A stretch of 64,000 nt of DNA, taken from NCBI RefSeq assembly GCF_001949145.1, contig NW_019091394.1:1566464-1630463 (forward strand), written 5' to 3'. This stretch comes from Acanthaster planci (taxonomy: Eukaryota; Echinodermata; Asteroidea; Valvatida; Acanthasteridae). Positions 12,067 to 22,200 of this stretch are shown one piece after another. A program made the translations under genes and the position numbers. The notes under the pieces were generated by a model. It was not told where the DNA came from and did no database searches. It saw nothing but the letters and a program-made list of their open reading frames with translations. Each line of letters opens with the position of its first letter. Position 1 is the stretch's first letter.

Positions 12067-15000
12067 CTACGTAGTGCCTTCTTTGTCTTCAGCCTCGGCG
12101 TAGTGCCTGTACTCCGGCTTGAGCTCCCACATTTGTTTGTGCGGCGCCCTCATGTTGTAGATGCCAATTTCCTTCAGGATTTCCTTGAGGTAAGGCTACA
12201 GAAAAACACAGAGTGACGAGACATTTGAAACACAACGCTCCCAAAAAGACCATAAAATAAAAAAACTGGTTGCACACTTCTTTAAAGGGAAGCAGCAAAA
12301 GATTTGTTGGGGAGCCTAAAGGAGAATTTTTTCTGTAATAGCGTTATTTTGACACCATTTTTCCAAGACAGACCAGCCCCAAAACCATTATTTTTCCATT
12401 GCTTGGTCAATGCATGCTGACCGACACGATTGAGGCCATAAACTTCAAAACCTTCATACTGAATCGATACTTCACATTATGCTGATAGTGAATGTCTTGA
12501 CAGTCACACAAAGCTTGGAGGCAATCAGGCATGTGAGAGAGGAATTCTTGGCTCCCCAATCCCCCCCCCATGGTCCAGAGTAAACCCGGCTCTTTGAGGG
12601 TTAAAGTTCAGTCCAACTTACCGTGGGCTGTTGCGTGATCCGCACCAGGTCCTTGAAGGCGTAGTACTGGTGTTTCTCGAAGGCGCTGAACAGGAGGTCC
12701 TGGACTTTGTTCTTGTCCAGCTGGCCTTCTTCCCTTCCTCCTTCTTCCGTCTCTCGTACTCGACCTTCAGAATGGGGACAAGTCGCGGAGGGACGTTAGA
12801 AGAAAATAAAAAGGGCAGAGAGGGTAGTGTACCGTGTCCTGGATGATTTGATCCAGACATGAGGCAAATTGCACGAGGCTGAAGTGGAAGGCAGCCGCAG
12901 CAGTTATCGTTTTTGATGGCTACATGTACACTAACTACTGTATCTATGACCAGCTCTCTGAAAATGAGTCCCGAGGCTTTTTTTTCAGTAATTTTGTTCT
13001 AGATTGCGTCAGAAAGAGCAAATCCAACTTTTCACTTTGATGTATCATTCATTTTGGCTTCCTGATGAAAACGGATTATTGTGTAGGTGAAAAATGTTTG
13101 TTTTTTATTGATTTGTACCGCAGTGCAAAATTCTTTTCAAGGCTTTCACCGAAAGGCAGCGCTGGGGACTTGTTACTCATTTTCACAGAGCGGGTCACAC
13201 TTGGTATTAAAAACCAACCAAAAAAAAGCCAGCCATCCTTGGATAAAAAATTGTACCAGCAACACCTGAGTTAAGAGTGCTACTGCATGCAACCGACACT
13301 CCCGATTCTGCTCAGTGAACCACCTGCTACTTACATTGTGGGAGTGGTTCATGATGGGTTTGAACGAGTGCACCACTTTCTCTTCCAGCTTTGTCATCCT
13401 GGTAGGTTTGTGGGCGTTCTCGATGTGCTTCCTGGTGAAAACCGCATCAACGATACAAAATTCATAAGCCATTTGTCCCATGCCATGGTTAGCCAAGTGA
13501 GATAGTCCAACCACTTGCACACATCTGTGTGGTTTGTGGCCCAAACGCTAAAACAAGATTGGGTTTTTTTTTTTAGAATCCTATAAAGGGTCATGCTATT
13601 TATTGTCAACAAGTGTCAACACACAATACATTTTTATGTGCATAAATAATGTGTTTGCAATTCTCTTTTGCCTCCTAATGTCATATGCAATATCAATTTC
13701 AAATGATTCAGAGTGTGAAATTGTGAGTGACAAAGAACAAAGTACAACGACGCCCCTCGTGCAACCCAGAACTGCGACATGAGCATCTCAATTGTTGGAA
13801 CCAAAATGGTGGATTGTGCATCAGTGCACATGGACAGTTAGCACACAACAGCTGCAATAATGAACAGCCATTTTGGTTCCAAAGCTTTAGGGATACGAAT
13901 TCAGCCTTTTTCTTGCACTACTGGAGATGTGAGAGTCTTCTGAATATGATACTTTTTTTGACGGGTGTCGTGGGGACGAGAAGGCAGGCGACGGTTTCTG
14001 TTCAACGCCAATCAAGGCTCTCTCTTTCTTTCACTTTCTCCATGCTTCAACAGGAGGACGAACGGAAGGGCATGGACAAACCTCTTCATCTGCATGTAGC
14101 GGTCGTCGGCCAGCGGTCTGCACTCCAGCCGCGACGCCACTTTGCCCTCTATTGCCAAATCTGTGAAAGAATCAAGACACGGCACTTAGTGGTAAGGGGG
14201 CTTGCCTTCAATTTGGATGCCGTCAGATAATAGGTGAGGGAATCAGGGCAGTTTCCTCCTTTGACGACCCCTGGTACAGGGTCATTTCATGTTCCGTTTT
14301 GAAACTCTCCCAAGATAGGTATTGTGCCAAGACTGCACAGTCTATCCCTGAAGCGGTTCACTGTTTTTGTTGATCGGGCCTTCACAGTGGGTGGAGCCAT
14401 TTCAAAACTCAACCAAATTCAGCACGCCAGAGCATCTGGTCATGATGCAACTACAGACTTCTCTGTTCAGAAGAAATCATGAAAAAGTTGACCAACGACA
14501 AAGGGTTTTTTAACGAAATACCTAGCTTTGAAGACTCCCCTTGCTCGGACACATCTGCAAAGAAAATGCAGTGAAAGCACCAGTGCATTCTGCTCGAGAG
14601 TCCAGAAGTGAATACGTCAGACGCACAATGATGTGTGTAAAAGGCATCAGCATGAGAGCCAGCGCGTGCACCAAGATGCGCGCACGCCCTCCATTTACTT
14701 CAAATGACGTCATGCTTCAGTACTCTATATTGAAAGCGAAGGTAACAACCTACTGATACACGCTCGATGCATATCAAAACGTGACTCTGAACTTGTCAAG
14801 GTAATGGCAAACTTTCTCACGGAAGATTTTTTTTCTGAGCTCTTGAAAAGTTACGTCAATCTGTTTTGTTCTTCATGACTTCCTCCTTGGGCCAACACAG
14901 CCAAACTGCCTACCCTTAATGCACAAAAGTTTCATAAATTTGAACAAAAAGAAAAAAAAAAAGGAAAAAAAAAACAGAGTGTAGTAAACTGCGAGTTTGT

Positions 15001-17337
15001 TATTGCAATACTTTAAAAAACTGGGAAAATAAACTGTGTCAAATAACAGTGACTTGACATATATACAGTGGCCTATACTTTGAAGTTATGGGTGGCCAAT
15101 TTCAAAAATCTGCTAAGCACGTGAAATCTTGGCTCGGCAAAAACTGGCTACCACTGAGGGCGTAATGTCAATGTAACGTGCATTTTGTGCGACTGGATCA
15201 CGGCTAAATCTTTTGGAGGTCACGGACTTTCATACCATTTTCAACCTCCTCGGAAAACACCATGAGGGTCCTGTCGGATGCGCTGAGGACCTGGAACTTG
15301 TTCTCAGTGGGCAAATCTACGTCCCCTTCCTTCAGCTTCATGGTGGCTAGCTCCGACTTCATGGAGAAGTGGATGTCTGGCTTGCCAAATCGCCTGGGAA
15401 TGAGAGAACAAGTGGACTAAATGAGAATCACTGGACCAATTAAGAATCCTCGGACCAACCGGGACTGAATATTCAAGCCACATACATGTATGTATCATCA
15501 CGATCATTCTGAACTGAAGTTGCCAACAAGTAAATTAAAAAATTTAATCGTACATTGAGGAAAAACGTCTATATTCTTGCTGCTGTAACTTCCCCGTGTC
15601 AGAATTTCACTGCAATCTTTTTGTGTCAGACATCTGAGAATCTGTCCAAAATACTAAACAAGAAAGCATTTTGGTGACAGAAGATGCCCGTGATGGTTAA
15701 ACAGGTATTTCCCCCTCCCCCCCAAAAAAAAAATCCTCACAAGCAGTTTGGTACGACTTACTGTCCAACGTTAATCTTGCCAATCTCTCCTGAATTATCA
15801 GAATGTTCCCATCGCTCTGCTATGTATTTTGGGACCTGCATGAGATTGTCAAAAAGGGAAAACAGGGATTTAAATATTGGAAAGAGTTCCATATACAGAC
15901 AACACTTGACGCCCCTGTCCACTAACCTGTGAGACTTGTCTGAAAAAAAAGTTGTTTTCTATTCAGGAAATGCTTTGGAATTCTCCCAGCTAAATTTCAC
16001 TTTTTGGGATATCTTACTTCTCTCTGATGGCTATTATAACATTTTAAAGGGTAAATATGTATGTATTGGTGAAAGGAGGCATGTGAAATTACAATTTCAA
16101 CATAACTTCACCTTTTACGGCACCGAGGAGTTCACCGCCTTTAGGCCTACTGCCTGACCGAATGACATGACTCTGTATAGGGGCTATTCACAATAGAGTG
16201 CCTCCAAGAATTTGCAATGCGTTGGCCAATCACAATGCGCAAAATCTGTCGACCATTTCCAAATACACATTGGGTTGACAGATTTCGCGTATACTGGTAA
16301 GCCAATTTCCTGTTCAGTTGCTATGGTGATTTTGGCACCCCCGCGCAGGTAAGTGAACAAAGATAGAGGGGGACAAATTGTCTACAACAATAACAATCAT
16401 GAGCAGCCATTCGCCAATCGTTACGCAACATTGTTGTCATGAATTTGTTCCCCTCTGTTAAATCTTCTGAGCATGCCGACATGAAACATGGAAAAGAAAA
16501 GGCTTATTGGCCAAGGCATTGCAAACTCTTGAACCTTCTGTTTGACTGGGCAGATAAACTGCTGATGTTGTAACCTTCACCAGTAGAGGCAATAGGTTAA
16601 AACCAAAAGATGCAACAGTTTATATTGGGGTGAATGGTGAAATGGTGACAGAGCGAAGTGGAAATTGGGCGAAGTGGGGATAGGGTGAAGTGGTTAGGGG
16701 CAAAGCAGTCAGGGGCGAAGTGGAATGGGGCAAAGTGACTGACATGCTAAATTCACAATCAATGCATTGCAGCAACCTCGACGCCGTGGGCTGCGTGCGC
16801 GTTCCCTAGCCCATTGTTGTGTAGAATATGATTATGAAAATGACGCTGACTATTTAGGATGAACATACATAAACATAAAGTCAATCGTGTGCACATTTCA
16901 AAAGCTGCACGCTTGCATCCAGCATGCCCAGGTTTTCTCTTGCACGTCACGTCATGCACACGTAAATACCATGAATACATGAAATATCTGCATCATTTGT
17001 AAACACACCGACTAAAGTCCTACTTTAACCCTAACCTTCCTCAATCCTTCACCTGTTGGAGGACTGAGGAGTGTTAGGGTTAACCCTAGAAGGATATTTA
17101 AATTACACAATTCCAGGGGTTACATCGCTCAAGGCATGGTATACTGGTGGGAACTAACGTGGCGTGGCAAGCATGGCAACATCGTGGCCATGAGAACGAG
17201 GCTGGCATTGCAGCTTTGACCTCAAATTCAAAACACACATTTGGTCATTAGCTTTTAATGGATTACTTTAAACCTACCTTCACGAGCCACAGGCCATTAC
17301 TACAACCACTTAAATCAACTGTAGCTTTGTCTCCCAT
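12067..17337 (-). CDS. GTF2F2: General transcription factor IIF subunit 2 (TFIIF-beta / RAP30)
   Basis: Small subunit of TFIIF. It brings RNA polymerase II to the promoter and steadies the initiation complex in the nucleus. Coding exons in transcript order: 17278-17337, 15762-15835, 15236-15393, 14522-14554, 14082-14160, 13335-13431, 12622-12764, 12067-12195. All use GT-AG and all phases match except inside exon 7. The start ATG (17335-17337) has A at -3 and G at +4 and opens MGDKATVDLSG then LWLVK|VPKYIAERWE, the RAP30 N-terminus. Residues 1-135 form the RAP74-dimerisation barrel. Residues 136-175 are the linker (PIMNHSHN|VEYERRKKEEG). The C-terminal winged helix runs from DLLFSAFEKHQYYAFKDLV to PYLKEILKEIG and MWELKPEYRHY. 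The gene encodes 257 aa if one absent base in exon 7 is assumed (human is 249 aa). It is head-to-head with FMR1/FXR. The family assignment is very secure. Confidence 0.93.
12622..12764 (-). other. GTF2F2: GTF2F2 exon 7 with internal one-base frame break
   Basis: The exon is 143 bp, but both flanking introns are phase 0, so a multiple of 3 (144) is expected. The first part reads VEYERRKKEEGKK. The second part reads DKNKVQDLLFSAFEKHQYY in the next frame, as if one base were missing within about 12720-12740. The region is a purine-rich run (GAAGGGAAGAAGG on the minus strand). Both sides match RAP30 strongly, so a sequencing or assembly error is more likely than a dead gene. A real frameshift would remove the winged-helix domain. 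Confidence 0.8.
14522..14554 (-). other. GTF2F2: GTF2F2 33-bp micro-exon
   Basis: Flanked by CAG and GTATTT. It carries 2+30+1 bases and joins in phase to both neighbours, giving ...EVEN-D-VSEQGESSKL-D-LAIEGK. This matches the acidic, serine-rich loop of human RAP30 (FTESSSDKLSLEG). Skipping it keeps the reading frame (33 = 11 codons). Confidence 0.82.
16630..16742. repeat. Short G-rich minisatellite in GTF2F2 intron 1
   Basis: Imperfect units of about 15-18 bp around the core GGGCGAAGTGG (variants GAGCGAAGTGG, GGTGAAGTGG, GGGCAAAGTGA) are repeated about six times. Non-coding. Confidence 0.6.
17025..17083. mobile_element. 59-bp TTAACCCTAAC palindromic element (minimal MITE-like copy)
   Basis: Starts TTAACCCTAACC and ends GTTAGGGTTAA. 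The inside (CCTCAATCCTTC...GGAGGACTGAGG) is itself nearly self-complementary, so the whole element can fold into one hairpin. The inner CCTCAATCCT text matches the larger elements at 20729-21128 and 31264-31709, which suggests an internally deleted copy. Lies in GTF2F2 intron 1, about 195 bp inside exon 1. Confidence 0.55.
17080..17096 (+). mobile_element. piggyBac-like terminal motif after TTAA
   Basis: TTAACCCTAGAAGGATA matches the known piggyBac end (TTAA followed by CCCTAGAAAGATA) at all but one base. It shares its TTAA with the right end of the hairpin element at 17025-17083. No matching opposite end or transposase was found nearby, so this is a relic or a chance match. Confidence 0.4.
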
Positions 17338-18084
17338 ACTGTTTAAATATACCTCCTTCAGGACGTCGACAAAAAGCTGACTATTCGTTAAAAAAGACCC
17401 ATCAAGTCATACAACTTTTTTTACAAGTTAGGCCTACTTTCGAAAATTATTTTTGCTGCTCTCTGAAAAGGAGTCTGACACCCCGTCATAAGCTTCGTAA
17501 GCAAAATAAATCTCTGAGCAGGATACCAGACTCTCTACAAATTTTGCGGCGTTGTGAAATAGCGCCACCATTTGATCGCTGTTACTTTTTTTAACGGAGA
17601 AGTAAAATAGCGACTCCATTTGTTAGAGAGTATGAGACGTACATACATGTGTGGCTCCACGAGCCTCCAAACAAGATCTTTTTTATTTATCACGAGTCTT
17701 AAGTGTTTCTGTAACAATTAATCTCTATTGTGGGCAGAATCTAGAAACTTCAAATTGTTTTTTATTTATGTTTTTAAAGAAAACTCGGTTTTTCAGAAGT
17801 ATATCACATTATTTTACACTTTTTTTCAACTTGTGGCACCGTTTCGTCTGATACCACCATTGGATTAATTTTGTCGGTCGAGTGATGACTTGGCTGGTCC
17901 TGGGATAGGTGGATGGCTACCTCTCCAATGACAATGTCATGCAAATTACAACAAAAGTTGGCTACGTCCAAAATCAGATTATGTATTTAATGCCATATCT
18001 GATTGACTACTATGGTATGTTTTGATTAATTTTGGATTTTTGCCCTGCCCGATGTGTGTTATATAACACCGTATACTCAGCGTT

Positions 18085-18203
18085 TGCCCCTGGAGGCTTG
18101 TGAACCTACGACTTCCTGCTTACAAGTGCAGACGTCTCAACTAGTCGTGGGCTCGAATCCCATCCGAGTACGCTTGTGGTTTTCTTCACAAGCCTTCGGG
18201 GGA
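18085..18203 (+). repeat. tRNA-like / inverted-repeat element
   Basis: The left arm CCTGGAGGCTTGTGAA pairs with the right arm TTCACAAGCCTTCGGGGG around a loop of about 70 bp. The loop holds GGGCTCGAATCCC (18150-18162), close to a Pol III B box. The piece looks like the 3' half of a tRNA-derived SINE or a small hairpin transposon. No full tRNA cloverleaf is seen. Confidence 0.4.
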
Positions 18204-19138
18204 TAACACTCAGATGCCACCGACTGTTTTCACGTGCGAAATCCTAAAATCATTTTTTTCAACACTTTGTGGTGTCTGTAAGTGAACTTTCTCCCCTTCC
18301 CCGGCGAGCTCCGAATTTGGACTTGGACGGTTTTTTTTACCATGAGCCCCGAGTTGCGCGTTGTCAGGTCGAGTTTATTTGATGTTGGATTAGGCTATAA
18401 GTAGTGACCGCAGCCAGCTGGCAGACAGACCGTGACCTGCTCATAAAACCGTCAACTCGCCCTGCATCTCCCTTTTAATTCACTCCACTCCACTGTCCGC
18501 TACAGCGCATGAATCACATGGAAGGAATGCGAAACATCTTTCTGCGTATACGCGTATCACGTACTTTGGCTAGACTTCGACTTTGTCTCTCGTCCTATCG
18601 GAAAAGTGGACCGTCAATGTCTCCATGTGAAGTTACAATGGTATAAATTCTCTTGTTCCGCAGTTGTGACTGGAGAATAAGTTTAACTGTTTGCATCCTC
18701 AGCTGCTGACAATAAGTGGTACTATTTCGGTGACATTCAAATCGGATCATTTGTTGGACTTCTTTCTTTCATTCTTTATGATGCGAGGCTCCTGTAGAAA
18801 GTCAGGACTAAGGCTTGAAGTTTTAATCGATATAATGACGCCGGGAAAATAGCATCTGAGCGAAGCCAGCTTCATCCCCTTCCGCAAGAACAAAATTTAA
18901 TGCAACGAGGGGCAGGCATTCAAAGAGCAAGAATTTGAGGAGTTTATGGTCTGTTGTTTTTATCAGCCGGAATCAACTAAATTTTTTTCCGCAAGGAGGA
19001 TGACGGTGAACTGATGCTGTTTAGTGTTTGTTGGCAAGGCCGCATCTTTTGTGAGTAACCTTGGATGCTACTTTGCAGCGCGTGTGAAACATCACTGCCA
19101 TACGTTGCGTGTGCTCTCATCACACCGGCCGTACACAC

Positions 19139-19204
19139 ATGGACCGCATGCCCAGCTCGACAGACGCTATTTACCCAGAATGCCCTTCGGAACTTCAGTC
19201 CAAA
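19139..19204 (+). other. FMR1: In-frame upstream ATGs before the FMR1/FXR start
   Basis: ATGs at 19139 and 19148 are in frame with the MEEL start and would add 22 or 19 residues (MDRMPSSTDAIYP...). Both have C at -3, a weak context, whereas 19205 has AAAATGG. The extension has no counterpart I know of in the family. It is probably 5'UTR that happens to be open, though leaky use is possible. Confidence 0.5.
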
Positions 19205-22200
19205 ATGGAGGAGCTCTCGGTAGAGGTAATCGACGCAAATGGTGCATACTACAAGGTAAAATGTCATCCATTTCTGACCGTCATTTGTTACTCCCAATAG
19301 CAGGAGGAAGTGCGGAGATAGTGTGGAAGTTGACTGGGGCTGGTGCTATTGGTAGTTTCGGTGTGGGAAAGGATGAAATCCGGCCTGACACCCGCTGGTG
19401 ATTGCGCCACTTTCATTCCGATGCGTACATGTACGTGCGTGCATCATGTGCATGGTCATGATGGTTTGACATGTCTGCATACATGTCGCCGTTGTCGGGT
19501 TCGGTGTGATCAGCAACAGCATGGCGAATCGGAATGGTGCTTGGAAATATCATAATTGTTTGGGCGAGCTTCAGCGGTGAATTAGATAGAAAGCCTTTAG
19601 GATCCTAATTTCACATTTACATGTACATGTAAACTGCAAAACAGAAATAATGTCCAGCATTTATTTATAATTTTTCATATAATATATCATAGCCTCATAG
19701 GTAGAAGTTACAGTTAGTTGAAAAGTCGTCTTGAATTTAAAAGTTAAGATTTAGGCCTAAGGGGGGTGGACTTGTTACCAAGCACTTTCATGGTAGTATA
19801 GACGTGTTTGTGGGTTTATAATAAATGAAAAGAACTTGTGTTGTTGAGCAGGAATGCCAGTTGAAACATTTGCACTTCAAAAGGTGTCATGTGCTTATTC
19901 CAAGGCCCATGTCTAGCAGCGTGTGTCCTTTTTGCCCAGTGGATAAAATGTCGCACCATCATGACTGTGAAAGTGCCTATTGTGATACAGCTTGCCATTT
20001 TTACAATTGGTCATTTTGTTATGTTGAATGTAAGCATCCAGGATGCCAGACACAGCTTGGTTGACTAATAAGGCTGTAGTATCTTCACTGTGGTGTCAGA
20101 TTCAAATTCCTTTGCAAACCGTCAAAGGAAAATTGGACTCATACCATGTGATGAAAGGAAAGATTCCTATGAAGGCAAATACTCAGCAACAAATTTTAAG
20201 GTTTTGGGGGCTTGCAGTTTAGATAATATGAAGTAGAATTGCCCGTACAAGCTTTGTGTTTTGGTCATTAGTTCTACAATAGTTTGCATATCAAAAGATT
20301 TCTAAGGAATGCGCGACATTTAGAATAGCAACATGTTCACCTTGAATATTTACCAAAGCCAAAGTTGGAGTGCGTTCACCTTGTTTGAATTCACAGTTGA
20401 GGTGTTTCCCATTGTCTCCCATGATTTTCAGAACGAGTGCCAAATGTGAGTCCCAAAACACGCAAAACTTAAATTTTGTGGGATTAATACATAGGCAGAA
20501 GTACACCTTATTCTCTCCAAGGACAAACTGCTGCTTAGTTTCACCGTGTGGTTTTTTTGTAAGCCTTGTGAGTGATACAGTTGGTCACTGATTTTTCTAA
20601 TCCAGTCCACAACTGGAGGGGGAATGATAGTAAAATCTTTCCTACACTACATGTGCGGAGGATTTCCATATCTGGCGACCACACACTCGTCACCAAACAT
20701 AGCCAATTTCCCCAGCTTTTAAGTTGCATTAACCCTAACTCCCTAGGTCCTTTTTGCTAGGGACCTTCCTCAATCCTCCAGAATCCTCCAATTTGGGAGG
20801 TGAAAAAATTGGATTCTCCCTCAATCCTCCGAAATTGTCCAAAATTTCTTGAAAATTATACTTGGAGGTGTGGCTACTGCCCCAATCCTTCAAAATCCTC
20901 TGGCAATTCCTGTCATTATGTTGAGGCAGTGCGATTGGCATTCTTGAGCAGTGCGGTTGATTCAAGAGAAATATCGGGCTGAATTTATGCACAAATGGAC
21001 AAGAACAACACAAGGTCTAACCCACGACCTTCACTCATGGCATCCTTGCAATCAGCCATGCAGTTTTGCCATTCACCCTCAATCCTCCAAAACCACCCAA
21101 AGGATTTTGGAGGATGGAGGAGGGTTAAGGCTAAAGACACGTCCTTTCAGGTTTGGAAGAAGTGGAAAGGTGTGAGGAAAGTTATTGCTAGGTCATATTT
21201 TTAGAGCTTGGTCTTTCTCAAGAACTCATGATCGTGGCGTCGGAATATGGAACTTTTTCATACACGTCTATCATGACTGATGTTATCATCTTGCTGAGCA
21301 TATGTGATAGGACTACTCTCAACAAACTGTCAGGCGGTCTCGCCGAGCCATTGGCTTATTGCGCGGTCGTCGATCAGTCATCATGGTCATGCAACTATCC
21401 CTCATCAACCATTTTTTCCACACGGTGTAAGAATTTGTTCATGTTTTAAAACTTTGAGATCTTACATGTACATGGTGCCAAGTGTGGTTCAGAAAGGTTC
21501 GACAGACTTTTCTTTAAATGCGTGCAACAAGTGCCCCTTAGCCCTAACAGCTCTGGGCAAAATTTGGCTTGCAGTACTCTGTACTGCAAAATACTAAGCA
21601 GTAGCCTGAGCCTGAAGGACCTACAAGCAACAGGGCTGAGTACTACATTTTACTATCATTAGTACTTCGTAGTATTCAGGTCTGTTAGGGTTAAAGTGGT
21701 ATCCATTTCATTTGGAGCAGCTGCCGGTACCACCCTCACCCTCATGCTGTTATCGTTAACCAGTTCACGCTGAATCAGTGTTGGAAAACAGGAGAGGGAC
21801 ATTTTCAACTTATTTACTTACTGGCCTGGGGCCAATTTCATAGGACTGCTAAGCGCAAAGTTTGCTTGAGCGCCAAAAAGCTTGCTTAAAATTACAAACG
21901 TTACCAGCTCAAAATCCATGTGATCGTCACGCTAACCAAAAGACAGGTGAATACCATTCCAAAACAATATACATCTCATGGAGTTTTGGCTGGTAGCCTG
22001 ATTTGTCAAGCAAGGTTTTTTTCACGCGTAAACAAATTTTGTGTTTAAGCAGCTCTATGAAATTGGTCCCAGTTTTTAGATGCTTTGTACTGAGAACTGT
22101 TTTGGTCTTTTTCACCTAAGCAAAATAGCAAGTTTGTAATAAACTTACATGTACGTACCTGGGTATGTACAAATACATGTATATTGTTCATCTACAGTGT

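Larger units (their letters stand above)
17338..19204. promoter_or_regulatory. Divergent intergenic region between GTF2F2 and FMR1/FXR
   Basis: 1.87 kb separates the two start codons and should hold both promoters and 5'UTRs. A TATAAA lies at 18642-18647 on +, at a plausible distance for an FMR1/FXR start site. There is no CGG array like that of the human FMR1 5'UTR. A tRNA-like and hairpin repeat lies at 18085-18203. Transcription start sites cannot be placed from sequence. Confidence 0.5.

Noticed and set aside
18700-19204. CGG-repeat tract expected before FMR1
   Set aside because: Searched by eye; no run of CGG or CCG triplets is present.
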